From positions 1-64,000 of the forward strand of contig NZ_NGVS01000014.1 in assembly GCF_002777975.1 (NCBI RefSeq): a stretch of DNA of 64,000 nt, read 5' to 3'. This DNA comes from Shewanella carassii (GTDB lineage: Bacteria; Pseudomonadota; Gammaproteobacteria; Enterobacterales; Shewanellaceae). Below are positions 27,743-37,332 of this stretch, one piece after another. The translations under genes were made by a program, and so were the position numbers. The notes beneath the pieces were generated by a model. That model was not told the origin of the DNA, did not search any database, and saw nothing but the letters and a program-made list of their open reading frames with translations. Within the stretch, counting starts at the first letter, position 1, and the number at the start of each line of letters is the position of its first letter.

Positions 27743-29083
27743 TTAGGCTGGGATAAAGTGGTGTTGGCGCCAGAGGAAGTGCAGCCCGAGACTCAGACTA
27801 CGCGCCAGCATAAAGGCACTCATCGCAACCCAGAGAGCATGGTTACCCAGAGGTTGCAGTATGAACCAGACCGGGAAAAATACTGCCAAGCTGGCGAAAA
27901 TCATGCTGTTACGCATCACTTTACCCTTGGTGGCACCAATATAGACGCCGTCAAATAGATAGGAAGCAAATGCCAGCAGCGGCAGGACGATAAGCCATGG
28001 CAGATAGAGTAGGGCGGTGTGGCGAACCTCGGGAATATTGGTCAGTATGCCGATGAGCTGCTCACCGAAAATCCAGAAACAACCGCTGAAGCCCAGGGCT
28101 ATGATGGCAGACCAGCTAAACGCCAGGGCGACCGCTTGCCTGAGTGCATCCAAGTGTTTTTGTCCCATAGCTCGGCCCACTTCGGCCTCTGCGTAGTAGG
28201 CTATACCGTCCAAAGCGTAAGAGATTAGCAGCAACATATTCAATAACACGGCATTGGCTGCGACAGTTTCATCGCCGAGCCCGGCTCCCTTGAAGGTCAT
28301 AAAGGCGAAGGTGGCCTGCAAACACAAGCTGCGGATAAAGATATCCAGGTTTAGCCTCAAGAGGCGACTAAAGTCGCGAGGATGCAACTGCCCGAGCAGC
28401 TCGGCAATAGGCGGCACATTGAACTGTTTTAACTGGCGCAATACCATAGTACAGGCTACGGCACAGGCGGTCATATCGGCGATGACGGATGCTAGGGCCG
28501 CGCCTTCTACGCCCCAACCCAAACCTATAACAAACAGCAGATCCAGAGCTATATTGGCACAGTTGGCGATGATCAACTGCCACATGGCGGCCTTGGGTTG
28601 CTGACGACCGAGCAGCCAGCCAAGTAGAGCCAGGTTCAGCAATGCAAACGGGGCCGACCAGATACGAATGGAAAAGTAGCTGGCGGCGTAGTGGCTGACT
28701 TGCTCACTGGCATCGGAGAAACTGGCGGCCAGGCTGAGTATCGGCCCTTGCAACAGCAGAGCCAACAAGCCGAGAAAAAGTGCCAGCGAGCCAGCCTGCA
28801 ACAACAGCTGTAGTTGCCGAGGCTTATCATCGGCACCATAGGCTTGGGCAACTAGGCCCGTGGTGGCCATACGCAGAAAACCCAGCAACCAGAATAGCAG
28901 TGTTATAATGGTCGAACCGACGGCGACGCCACCGAGATAATAGGCGTCACTCAAGTGTCCTATGACAGCCGTATCTACCAGACCCAGTAGCGGTACCGTA
29001 ATGTTGGACAGTATCATTGGAAGCGCCAGTGCAAACAGCTGACGATTTTTTTGCCTGTCGAACAGGCCAATGCTGGTGGTCAT
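27743..29083 (-). CDS. MATE-family multidrug/toxin exporter (DinF-like)
   Basis: A 446-residue inner-membrane protein with about twelve transmembrane helices in two similar halves. The MATE/DinF features are the opening RQLFALALPMILSNITVPLLGLVDTAVIG and, in the second half, GDETVAANAVLLNMLLLISYALDG. It probably exports cationic compounds by Na+ or H+ antiport; the substrate is unknown. E. coli dinF follows lexA; here lexA is 18 kb away and no LexA box was seen. The start diverges from the deacetylase gene, with only 19 bases between start codons. Confidence 0.92.
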   Translation of the reverse strand: MTTSIGLFDRQKNRQLFALALPMILSNITVPLLGLVDTAVIGHLSDAYYLGGVAVGSTIITLLFWLLGFLRMATTGLVAQAYGADDKPRQLQLLLQAGSLALFLGLLALLLQGPILSLAASFSDASEQVSHYAASYFSIRIWSAPFALLNLALLGWLLGRQQPKAAMWQLIIANCANIALDLLFVIGLGWGVEGAALASVIADMTACAVACTMVLRQLKQFNVPPIAELLGQLHPRDFSRLLRLNLDIFIRSLCLQATFAFMTFKGAGLGDETVAANAVLLNMLLLISYALDGIAYYAEAEVGRAMGQKHLDALRQAVALAFSWSAIIALGFSGCFWIFGEQLIGILTNIPEVRHTALLYLPWLIVLPLLAFASYLFDGVYIGATKGKVMRNSMIFASLAVFFPVWFILQPLGNHALWVAMSAFMLARSLSLGLHFLWRQHHFIPA

Positions 29084-29102
29084 AATTTCTCAGAGGTTAA
29101 TG

Positions 29103-30158
29103 ATGTTGAAAAAGCTGTGCTTTTTGCTCTGCAGTTGCCTTGGACTAATGAGTTCATCTGCCCTGGCGGCTGTCATTCTACAGTATCACCATGTTTCCGA
29201 CAGCTCGCCGGTCAGTACCAGTGTGACTCCGGCCCAGTTTCGGGAGCAGATGCAGTATCTGTCTGATCATGATTTCAATGTGGTGCCGCTGACCCAAGTA
29301 ATAGAGGCGATTCGTCAGTCCAAAACGTTGGCACCGAGAACGGTTGCCATTACCTTCGATGATGGTTACCTCAACATTGCCGAGACGGCGCATCCAATAC
29401 TGAAAGAGTTTGGCTTTCCCTACACACTGTTTGTGGCGATAGAACCGATAGAAAAGGGTTACCGCGAGATGATGAGCTGGGAGCAGCTCAGAACACTGGC
29501 GGCAGAAGGCGCCGAAATTGCCAATCACAGTTGGGGGCATGAGCATCTTATCCGCCGCAATACCGCCGAAACCGAGGAGCAGTGGCTGGCGCGAATCGAA
29601 GCCAACCTGCTGGCGACCGAAGCCCGAATTGCCAAAGAAACCGGCGACAACTTGAAGATACTCGCCTATCCCTATGGCGAATATAACAGCCAGTTGGAGG
29701 CCTTGTTGCAGCGTCTGGGATTTGTTGGATTGGGGCAGCAGTCCGGTGCGGCTGGCCCTCACTCTGCCTTGACCTCTTTGCCGCGTTTCCCCGTGGCCGG
29801 CGCCTATGCCGATATGAATGCTCTCAAGGTGAAACTGCATAGCCTGAATATGCCGGTGCAGGCTATCTCCCCCAGTAACCCTGAGTTACCTATGGGCCAG
29901 TGGCGGCCCGAACTCGAGGTGACTCTGGACATGAGCGATATCAATCAGTCGCAGCTCATGTGTTATGTACAGGGGCAGGGCGCCAAGAAACCGCAATGGT
30001 TGTCGGCGAATCGTTTCCGAATTCAGGCTGAACTGGACTTGCCGCCGGGGCGTTCCAGATACAACTGTACTGCTCCCAGTAAACGTCATGGCAGCTATTA
30101 TTGGTTTTCCCAGGCATGGGTTAGGCCAAAGGATGATGGCAGCTGGGTCAAGGAGTAG
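29103..30158 (+). CDS. Secreted polysaccharide deacetylase (NodB fold)
   Basis: A 351-residue predicted periplasmic or secreted protein. A signal peptide (about 1-23) is followed by a NodB domain (about 75-220). Metal and catalytic motifs are present: TFDDGYLN (catalytic Asp and metal Asp) and NHSWGHEHL (metal-binding His pair). The C-terminal 110 residues form a separate, probably beta-rich region. Likely to remove acetyl groups from an envelope or exopolysaccharide; the substrate is unknown. Of the adjacent ATGs at 29100 and 29103, the second has AGAGG at the better distance. The 3' end overlaps cheB by 11 bases. Confidence 0.9.
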   Translation: MLKKLCFLLCSCLGLMSSSALAAVILQYHHVSDSSPVSTSVTPAQFREQMQYLSDHDFNVVPLTQVIEAIRQSKTLAPRTVAITFDDGYLNIAETAHPILKEFGFPYTLFVAIEPIEKGYREMMSWEQLRTLAAEGAEIANHSWGHEHLIRRNTAETEEQWLARIEANLLATEARIAKETGDNLKILAYPYGEYNSQLEALLQRLGFVGLGQQSGAAGPHSALTSLPRFPVAGAYADMNALKVKLHSLNMPVQAISPSNPELPMGQWRPELEVTLDMSDINQSQLMCYVQGQGAKKPQWLSANRFRIQAELDLPPGRSRYNCTAPSKRHGSYYWFSQAWVRPKDDGSWVKE

Positions 30159-31167
30159 TCAGTAATTGCAACAACCTGGCCGGGATATTCGCCAGTGGTA
30201 ACTGCTCGTTGCAGGCATTGAGCGCTACTGCCGAGCCCGGCATTCCCCAAACCACAGAACTGGCCTCATCCTGGGCTATGGTGTGGGCTCCCGCTTGATG
30301 CATCTTCAGCAGGCCTGCCGCACCGTCTTTACCCATGCCCGTGAGTATCACCCCTATCGCCGACTTAGCGGCAATCTCGGCAATGCTGTTGAACAGCACA
30401 TCCACCGAGGGCTTATGGCGGTTGACGGTTTCCGTGTCCAGCAGCCGGGTGTAGATATGAGCGCCACGGCGCTCGAGTACCAAGTGGGCATGGCCCGGTG
30501 CCAGATAGGCAACGCCCTGAGTCAATCTTTCCCCGCCTTGAGCCTCTATCACTTCCATTCTGGCGTGTTGGTTGAGGCGGCGGGCAAATGAAGCGCTGAA
30601 GGCCGCAGGAATATGCTGGGCTATGACTATGGGGGGGGTATTTTCCGGCAGCGGCGCCACTACCCGTTGAATGGCCTCAGTACCGCCGGTGGAGGCGCCT
30701 ATGGCTATGATACGGTTCTTGAGTTTTGCATCACTGCGGAGTGGCGCCGAGCTACCATGTAGCGGGGTGACATGGCTGGCGGCGGCCTGATGCACCTTAT
30801 CGATCAGCTCTTGCTGATAGTCCAGAAGCCTATTGGTCAAGTCCTGTTTAGGCTTGGCGATAAAGTCGACCGCCCCGAGGGATAAGGCCTCCAGGGTCAC
30901 GTCGGCGCCGCGTTCTGTCAAAGACGATACCATCACTACAGGCATGGGTCTTAGGCGCATCAAGTTGCGCAGAAAGGCCAGGCCATCCATCTTGGGCATT
31001 TCCACATCCAGGGTCAGTACATCTGGCTGCAGCGCTTTAATCATTTCTCTGGCTTCGTAGGGGTCCTCGGCGCAGCCGACGACATCTATATCTTGGGCCT
31101 GGCTGAGCATATGACTCAGCAACTGGCGTACCAGTGCCGAGTCGTCAACAATCAGAACTTTTACCAT
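30148..31167 (-). CDS. cheB: CheB, chemoreceptor glutamate methylesterase
   Basis: A 339-residue two-domain protein. The receiver domain (1-125) has the phosphorylation site D54 in LTLDVEMPKMDG. The C-terminal methylesterase domain (about 150-339) has the triad S159 (GASTGG), H185 (AQHIPAAFS) and D281 (GMGKDGA). It removes methyl groups from, and may deamidate, chemoreceptors and so resets their signalling. It is the last gene of the chemosensory operon and follows cheR by 2 bases. No cheD lies between cheR and cheB. It ends convergently, overlapping the deacetylase gene. Confidence 0.97.
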   Translation of the reverse strand: MVKVLIVDDSALVRQLLSHMLSQAQDIDVVGCAEDPYEAREMIKALQPDVLTLDVEMPKMDGLAFLRNLMRLRPMPVVMVSSLTERGADVTLEALSLGAVDFIAKPKQDLTNRLLDYQQELIDKVHQAAASHVTPLHGSSAPLRSDAKLKNRIIAIGASTGGTEAIQRVVAPLPENTPPIVIAQHIPAAFSASFARRLNQHARMEVIEAQGGERLTQGVAYLAPGHAHLVLERRGAHIYTRLLDTETVNRHKPSVDVLFNSIAEIAAKSAIGVILTGMGKDGAAGLLKMHQAGAHTIAQDEASSVVWGMPGSAVALNACNEQLPLANIPARLLQLLTTP

Positions 31168-31169
31168 GA

Positions 31170-32042
31170 TCAGTATCGCTCCTTGCTTCCTGAGACATGG
31201 GACAGCCGCGGCAGAGTCGAATCCTGATGCCGTAGGCGATAAGTGGTTTGAGCGACGGTTTCAAACTCACGGGAGATATTGGTCAGGCTTTCTGAGTGAC
31301 CGATAAACAACACACCATCATCGGCCAGGAGTTTTCTGAAACCGGCCACTATCTTCTGCTTGGAGCTCTGGTCGAAATAGATCAGCACATTACGGCAGAA
31401 GATGGCATCGAATGGGCCCTGCATCGGCCAGGGATCCAGTAAGTTGAGCTGCTTGAAGAAGATTAACTTTTTGATCTGGTTGCTAATGCTGAACTCTTCC
31501 GCTGCGCCTTGCAGATAGTGGTGCCACCTTTCAGGGATGGCTTCCATTCCGGCCAGGGGATAAACTCCGGCTTCGGCTCTGGCCAACACATTGGTATCGA
31601 GATCGGTTGCCAATATTTTCAGATCCCAACCCGAGGCGGCGGGAAAGTGCTCTGCCAAGGTCATGGCTATGCTGTAGGGCTCTTCACCACTGGAGCAGGC
31701 TGCGGACCAGATTCTCAGCCTGTGCTGCTTGCGCTGCTGCCAATAGGGTACCAGCTCGGTTTCCAGAAAATTGAAGTGATGCCGCTCCCGGAAAAAAGCG
31801 GTCAGATTGGTGGTCAGCGCGTTGATAAAGGGCGCCAGTTCCAGAGGGTCGCTTTGTAGTTTGAGACAATAATCGCCGAAATTGGTCAGCCGCAACATCC
31901 GCAATCGGCGGCTGAGCCTGGAATACACCATATGGCGCTTACGCTCGGGTAACACTATCCCTGTGTGTTGGTAGGCCAGCTCGCGGATAATGCCAAAGTC
32001 CGCGGCTGTCATTGGGAATGCCTTTTCCTCATTTAAACTCAA
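31170..32042 (-). CDS. cheR: CheR, chemoreceptor methyltransferase
   Basis: A 290-residue SAM-dependent methyltransferase. An N-terminal helical domain (ITxLTAFFRE-type segment TTNLTAFFRERHHF) precedes the SAM-binding core with WSAACSSGEEPYSIAM and FDAIFCRNVLIYFD. It methylates receptor glutamates using SAM. The start is a TTG preceded by AGGAGG six bases upstream, the best Shine-Dalgarno sequence in the operon, overlapping the receptor stop codon. An in-frame ATG at 32012 (MTAADFG) is the alternative and matches the usual family start more closely. The adjacent receptor ends in a CheR-binding pentapeptide. Confidence 0.96.
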   Translation of the reverse strand: MSLNEEKAFPMTAADFGIIRELAYQHTGIVLPERKRHMVYSRLSRRLRMLRLTNFGDYCLKLQSDPLELAPFINALTTNLTAFFRERHHFNFLETELVPYWQQRKQHRLRIWSAACSSGEEPYSIAMTLAEHFPAASGWDLKILATDLDTNVLARAEAGVYPLAGMEAIPERWHHYLQGAAEEFSISNQIKKLIFFKQLNLLDPWPMQGPFDAIFCRNVLIYFDQSSKQKIVAGFRKLLADDGVLFIGHSESLTNISREFETVAQTTYRLRHQDSTLPRLSHVSGSKERY

Positions 32043-32052
32043 TTAGCGCCTC

Positions 32053-34638
32053 CTAGAACTCGCTCCACTCTTCTGAACTGACACGGATCTTGGGGGACTT
32101 ATCCCCGGCGATCAGGGTCAGAGGTTTATTGGTGCCCCGTTCCAGATTAGCGGTATTGAAAAAGCCCAATTGACGCTTCATGCTCCTGGCCTGTTCGGCC
32201 ATGGCATCGCCGGCGGCCGAGACCTGCTCCACCAAGGCGGCATTTTGCTGGGTCATCTCATCCATCTGCGATACCGCCTTGTTGACCTCCTGGATCCCAA
32301 CCGACTGCTGCTCTGCGGCAATGCTGATCTGATTCATCATGTCGGCAACTTTAGATACGGCTTGCACTATTTCCTGTAAAGTGTCACCGGATTGATTGAC
32401 CAACTGAGTACCATCCGTGACCTTGTTGACGCTGTCGCGGATCAGCTCCTTGATCTCTTTCGCGGCCCCGGCGCTGCGTTGTGCCAGGTTACGAACCTCT
32501 CCGGCCACCACGGCAAAGCCTCGGCCCTGTTCTCCGGCTCTGGCGGCCTCGACTGCGGCATTCAGCGCCAGCAGGTTAGTCTGGAAAGCGATTTCATCTA
32601 TCACACTGATGATGTCGGCAATGCGCTTGCTTGAGGAGTTGATCTCCTCCATGGCACTGACTGCCTGTTTGACTACCTTACCGCCCTCATCGGCCTTCTC
32701 ACTGGCCTGCTGGGCTAAGTTGTTGGCCAGAGTGGCATTTTCGGCGCTTTGTTTCACTGTAGCTGTCATCTGCTCCATGCTGGAGGCGGTTTGCTCCAAG
32801 GCCGCCGCTTGCTCTTCGGTCCGCTGGCTAAGATCGGCGTTGCCTTGGGCTATCTCTTCGGCTCCTGAGGTGACGGTGTTGGCCGAGTCATTGATACCTC
32901 CAATCACCTCAGTCAACTTGTTGATGGTGGCGTTAGCATCTTGCTGCAGCTTGGCAAACTGCCCCTGATAGTCGCCATCTAGCTTTCGATCCAGTTGTCC
33001 CTTGGCCAAAGCATCGAAGATATCGGCGACTTTGGAAATGACATTGTCGGCGATGCCGACCAAGCGGTTGAGGCCGTTAGAGAGATTAAGGAAGAAACCT
33101 TCCTTGTTGTGAATATCCAGGCGGCGGCTCAGATCGCCGTTGTTGGCCGCCGTGATGATGGCATCAATCTCCTGCTCTATGGCTACCTCATCGGTACGGT
33201 CGGCCCATTCAACCACAGTGCCAATTCGTCCCTGTTCCGCGTCCAATATCGGATTGGCGATGATCCTGAAGGTACGACCACCAACTTGCAGCTGGCTGTC
33301 ATAGGTCTCGGTCAAACCGGCGAGTAGATTGCGCTGGTGGCTGGGCACCTTATGGAAGCTGTCTATATTCTGCCCCAGTAGTTTGCCGGCATTGAACTTG
33401 GGCAGATCGCGAAGAATGTGTTTCTCTGCCGCCTGAAACATCTGTTGTACGGCTTGGTTGAGATAGATGATATTGCCGTCGTTATCCGCCACCATGGTAT
33501 TTGAACTGACATTATCCAATGCCTGACGAATGCGGGCATTTTCGGCCGCCAGCTGTTTTTCCTGCTGCTCTCTGGCCAGGCTGGCGGTGATATCCTGCCA
33601 CTCCACTACTGTGCCGGTACGCTTGCCCTGTTCAAATACCGGGGTGGCAATCAGGTTGAATGTTAGCCCGGCCACCTTGATGCGGGTGTTATAGCTGTCG
33701 GTGAGCTGGTCCAGCAATTGTCGTTGATGCTCAGGATGGCGATGGAAGATATCGATATTGCTGCCAATCAGCTTGCTCATGTTGAAGGCCTGCAACTCCT
33801 GTTGCAGCTTTTGCTCATTGCCGGCCAGCATTTCATTCAGTGAGTCGTTCAGGTAGATGATCTTGTAGTCGGTATCGGCGACCATCACATTGGCCTGGCA
33901 GACATTGAGTGCCTGCTTGATGCGGGTGTTCTCTGTAGCGCTTTGCTGCTCCAATTGTTGTTTGCTAAGGGCTTCGGTGAGATCCTGCCATTCGACCACA
34001 GTGGCAATACGCTGCTTGTTTTCGTCGAATACCGGCGAAGCTATCAGGCTGAAGGTGCGGCGACCTACCTTGATTTGAGTCGAGTAAACCTGCTCCAAGC
34101 CGGCGATCAATTTCCTTTGATGCTTTGGGTTGCGGTGGAAAACATCCATATTGGCGCCCTGCAGCTTGTCGGCCTGGAATTTGGGCAATACCTCTTGAAT
34201 GTCGGCCTCGGCGTCCTGCATGGTTTGTTGCAGCGAGTGGTTGAAGTAGAGAATGTCACCGGCCGGATTGGCCACCATCACATTGGCCTGGCAGATATCC
34301 AGCGCCTTGAGAATGGCTTGCTGCTGTTGCTGGCTCTGACGCCAACGACTGAGCTCGTCCAGCAGAGGCTTCCAGCCCGGCAGATCAAGCTCGGCAAACT
34401 GCTGCGTGCCGTCTTTCAGCAACCGCTGCAGTTGGTTGATGGCGCTATCCAGGGTGCCTTTGTGCTTGAGTGAGTGCAATAGCCCAAGCAGTATGCAAAC
34501 CAGTGTGACGCCCTGCAGAATAATAATGATATTGGGATCCTGGCCTAGCAGCATGAGCGCCATCACGGCGATGCCCGTGATTAAGCCAAGCAGATTCCAG
34601 GGATTGCTGTTGATTATGTTGGCATTGGCGGCATCCAT
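32053..34638 (-). CDS. Chemoreceptor with three Aer2-like PAS domains and a CheR-binding tail
   Basis: An 861-residue methyl-accepting protein. Two hydrophobic segments (about 13-31 and 36-55) anchor it. Three PAS repeats of about 130 residues follow (about 110-222, 242-352, 372-482). Each has an FH(R/K)xPxHQR motif with H168, H299 or H429 and a VVEW motif with W217, W347 or W478. Di-HAMP-like sequence spans about 485-585. The signalling hairpin has [20 protein letters not shown]. The C-terminus is EWSEF, the xWxxF pentapeptide that tethers CheR. In P. aeruginosa Aer2 the heme ligand His and the O2-contacting Trp are 49 residues apart; here the gaps are 49, 48 and 49. A cytoplasmic gas sensor is a good inference. 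Confidence 0.92.
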   Translation of the reverse strand: MDAANANIINSNPWNLLGLITGIAVMALMLLGQDPNIIIILQGVTLVCILLGLLHSLKHKGTLDSAINQLQRLLKDGTQQFAELDLPGWKPLLDELSRWRQSQQQQQAILKALDICQANVMVANPAGDILYFNHSLQQTMQDAEADIQEVLPKFQADKLQGANMDVFHRNPKHQRKLIAGLEQVYSTQIKVGRRTFSLIASPVFDENKQRIATVVEWQDLTEALSKQQLEQQSATENTRIKQALNVCQANVMVADTDYKIIYLNDSLNEMLAGNEQKLQQELQAFNMSKLIGSNIDIFHRHPEHQRQLLDQLTDSYNTRIKVAGLTFNLIATPVFEQGKRTGTVVEWQDITASLAREQQEKQLAAENARIRQALDNVSSNTMVADNDGNIIYLNQAVQQMFQAAEKHILRDLPKFNAGKLLGQNIDSFHKVPSHQRNLLAGLTETYDSQLQVGGRTFRIIANPILDAEQGRIGTVVEWADRTDEVAIEQEIDAIITAANNGDLSRRLDIHNKEGFFLNLSNGLNRLVGIADNVISKVADIFDALAKGQLDRKLDGDYQGQFAKLQQDANATINKLTEVIGGINDSANTVTSGAEEIAQGNADLSQRTEEQAAALEQTASSMEQMTATVKQSAENATLANNLAQQASEKADEGGKVVKQAVSAMEEINSSSKRIADIISVIDEIAFQTNLLALNAAVEAARAGEQGRGFAVVAGEVRNLAQRSAGAAKEIKELIRDSVNKVTDGTQLVNQSGDTLQEIVQAVSKVADMMNQISIAAEQQSVGIQEVNKAVSQMDEMTQQNAALVEQVSAAGDAMAEQARSMKRQLGFFNTANLERGTNKPLTLIAGDKSPKIRVSSEEWSEF

Positions 34639-34656
34639 TCTTCTTTCCTCGATGTC

Positions 34657-35208
34657 TTAAAGGTTGGCAGCCTGAGGCTGTTCCAAGTCCAGTTGCTGCA
34701 GCAAACTGGAAAGTTGTGATGCATCCGGCAGCACTTCATTACCGAGTAACATATTGATATTCAATAGTATGACCATCTTATCGGCCACACAGGTGAGCCC
34801 ATGGATGAAACGCATGTCCGTGTCCTGGCCAAAATCGGGCGCGCTGCGGATCTCGCTCTGGGTGATACTGAAAACATCGGAAACGGCATCCACCACTATG
34901 CCCATCACCTTGTGCTGTTTATCCAGGCGCACTTTCAGCACTATCACTACTGTGGTTGGGCCATATGCCAGGGTCTTGATACCGAACCTTTGACGCAGAT
35001 CTATGATGGGGACTATGGTGCCGCGAAGATTGATCACCCCTTTGACATGGGGCGGTGCATTGGGAATCACCGTGGTTGCTTCCCAGCCACGGATCTCCTG
35101 CACCGAGAGAATATCGACACCATATTCCTCATCGGCCATCATAAAGGTGAGGTATTGCTGTGAATGATCTTCCGCAGCTGCCGATGTTGCAGGGTTGGAT
35201 TCTGTCAT
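34657..35208 (-). CDS. cheW: CheW, chemotaxis coupling protein
   Basis: A 183-residue adaptor with an SH3-like fold that links receptors to CheA. Family segments: YLTFMMADEEYGVDILSVQEIRGW, NAPPHVKGVINLRGTIVPIIDLR and GIVVDAVSDVF. It has a short unrelated N-terminal tail (about 1-18) rich in Ser, Ala and Glu. It lies 12 bases after cheA and 18 bases before the receptor gene. The ATG has AAGGGAAG upstream. Confidence 0.96.
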   Translation of the reverse strand: MTESNPATSAAAEDHSQQYLTFMMADEEYGVDILSVQEIRGWEATTVIPNAPPHVKGVINLRGTIVPIIDLRQRFGIKTLAYGPTTVVIVLKVRLDKQHKVMGIVVDAVSDVFSITQSEIRSAPDFGQDTDMRFIHGLTCVADKMVILLNINMLLGNEVLPDASQLSSLLQQLDLEQPQAANL

Positions 35209-35220
35209 TGCGCTTCCCTT

Positions 35221-37311
35221 CTAGGCTGCATGTTCCTGAGTTTGATTTAGGCCAGACATGGTCACGAGTCCGGGAATATCCACTATCAGCGCTACCCTGC
35301 CGTCACCGAGAATGGTGGCACCGGATACCCCGGGCACTTTGGCGTAGTTGTCTTCCAGACTCTTGATCACCACTTGTTGCTGCGCCAGCAACTCATCGAC
35401 CAGCAGGCCGACTTTTTGGTTGTTGTTGTCCACCACCATCACCAGCCCCTCTTTGGCCTCTTTGGCCTGAGCCTGGTGATTGAACTCCTGATAAACGCGG
35501 ATGACCGGCAGGTACTCGTCTCGCAGGCGGATCACTTCGTGCTCTTCAGACAGCTTATTGACCTTGCTGCTTTCCACTTGCAGCGACTCATAGATGGAGA
35601 CCAGCGGCACCACATAAGTATGCTCGCCAACCCTCACCAACTGGCCGTCGAGAATGGCCAGGGTTAAAGGCAAACGAATGGTAAAACGGCTCCCCTTGCC
35701 GGGCGTTGAGGCCAGCTCTACACTGCCGCTGAGTGCTTGAATGTTGCGTTTGACCACATCCATACCCACGCCCCGGCCAGAGAGGTCGGAGACGCTGTCG
35801 GCGGTAGAAAAGCCGGGTTTAAAGATGAGTTGCTGAATCGCCTCTGTGCTGAGTTCCTCTTCAGCGCCGACCAAGCCTTTATCTCTGGCCTTGGCGAGAA
35901 TTCTGCCGGTATCCAATCCTGCGCCGTCGTCGGTGATTTCTATGACGATATTGCCGCCTTGATGGAAGGCGTTGAGGGTGATCCTGCCGGTTTCCGGTTT
36001 ACCCTTGGCGCTGCGCACGGCAGGGGATTCAATGCCGTGATCCAAAGAGTTACGTACCAGATGCACCATGGGGTCGACAATTTTCTCCATCACAGTCTTG
36101 TCCAGCTCTGTCTCCTCGCCTTTGAGGAGCAGCTCGACTTTCTTGCCCAGCTGCTGACCTATATCGCGTACCAAGCGGGGAAAACGGTTGAAGGCGAAGC
36201 TGATAGGCAGCATGCGGATCTGCATCACGCTTTCCTGCAGATCCCGGGTGTGATTGGCCAATTGCTCCAGCCCCTGCTGCAGTGACAGCAGAGCGTTATC
36301 GTCAATGCGTTCCTGTTGGCCTATCTGCCCCAGCATAGCTTGGGTGATTACCAGCTCACCCACCATATTGATCAGCATGTCTATCTTGTCGGTGCTGACC
36401 CGGATAGAACTGGTTTCCGCCGTTTTGGCAACAGCCTTGCCGGACTCCACTTTGGCTGTGGTGGCTGCGACCTGTGTCTCTCGGGAGGCTGGGGCAGAAG
36501 TCGAGATGGGGGCTTGCTCCTGCGGTGAGACACCTTCGACAAGCTGTGCCTTGGCGGGTAACTGCTGATAATGGATTTCACAGTCGTCCTCGACCCACTC
36601 AAACACCTCTTTTATCCGCTCAAGTGGCGCCTCTGTGCCGAGTTGCAGCTGCCAATACAGACGGCAGGATTCGGGGTCTAGGTCTTCAAACTCTGGCAGT
36701 TCCTGCGCTGGCAGGCTGACCTTTAGCTCACCCAGCTCGGCGAGTTCGTTGAACATCAAAATGGGGTCGTTGCCGCATCTGAGAATGTCGGCGCCGGCAT
36801 GGAAATCTATCTGCCAGCTGAGCCCAATTTCTTTGGTTTCAGACTCTTTGGTTTCTGATACTTTGGCTGCTGCCTTTTCATTGTTTTGGCAGGCGTTATC
36901 CGGCGCATCTTCGACCCCGGCAACGTTGGACAACTCCTGATTGAAGCGGTTTTCCAGCTCTTGTTGCTGGGGTGATTCAAAGCTTTGACCCGCCATCAAG
37001 GCCTGCAGCATGTTGCGCAGCAGATCCACCGACAAGAGCAACATATCCTGATGATTGGCGGTCATTTCCCGGCGGCCATCACGGATTTCATCCAACAGGG
37101 TTTCCAGCAAGTGGGTGAATCCGGCGACTTGGTTGAAACCAAAAGTGGCGCTGCCCCCCTTAATCGAATGGGCGGCACGAAAAATGGTATTTATGGTTTC
37201 CGGATCCGGTTGCTGTTCGTTCAGTTTCAGCAGCTCAGACTCCATGATTTCCAGGCCTTCAAGGCTTTCTTCAAAGAACACCTGGGTGAATTGGCTCAGA
37301 TCTATGTCCAT
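35221..37311 (-). CDS. cheA: CheA, chemotaxis histidine kinase
   Basis: A 696-residue kinase. The HPt domain has the phospho-acceptor H48 in FRAAHSIKGGSATFG. A middle region (about 165-260) contains a second folded domain and a linker rich in Ala, Thr and Ser. The dimerisation helices, the ATPase domain (N box HLVRNSLDHGIE, G box EITDDGAGLD, then GRGVGMDVV) and a CheW-like regulatory domain follow. It autophosphorylates under receptor control and passes phosphate to CheY and CheB. The ATG has AAGGAG upstream. It lies 21 bases after cheY. Confidence 0.96.
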   Translation of the reverse strand: MDIDLSQFTQVFFEESLEGLEIMESELLKLNEQQPDPETINTIFRAAHSIKGGSATFGFNQVAGFTHLLETLLDEIRDGRREMTANHQDMLLLSVDLLRNMLQALMAGQSFESPQQQELENRFNQELSNVAGVEDAPDNACQNNEKAAAKVSETKESETKEIGLSWQIDFHAGADILRCGNDPILMFNELAELGELKVSLPAQELPEFEDLDPESCRLYWQLQLGTEAPLERIKEVFEWVEDDCEIHYQQLPAKAQLVEGVSPQEQAPISTSAPASRETQVAATTAKVESGKAVAKTAETSSIRVSTDKIDMLINMVGELVITQAMLGQIGQQERIDDNALLSLQQGLEQLANHTRDLQESVMQIRMLPISFAFNRFPRLVRDIGQQLGKKVELLLKGEETELDKTVMEKIVDPMVHLVRNSLDHGIESPAVRSAKGKPETGRITLNAFHQGGNIVIEITDDGAGLDTGRILAKARDKGLVGAEEELSTEAIQQLIFKPGFSTADSVSDLSGRGVGMDVVKRNIQALSGSVELASTPGKGSRFTIRLPLTLAILDGQLVRVGEHTYVVPLVSIYESLQVESSKVNKLSEEHEVIRLRDEYLPVIRVYQEFNHQAQAKEAKEGLVMVVDNNNQKVGLLVDELLAQQQVVIKSLEDNYAKVPGVSGATILGDGRVALIVDIPGLVTMSGLNQTQEHAA

Positions 37312-37332
37312 ATATCCGCTCCTTGCCGGAGG

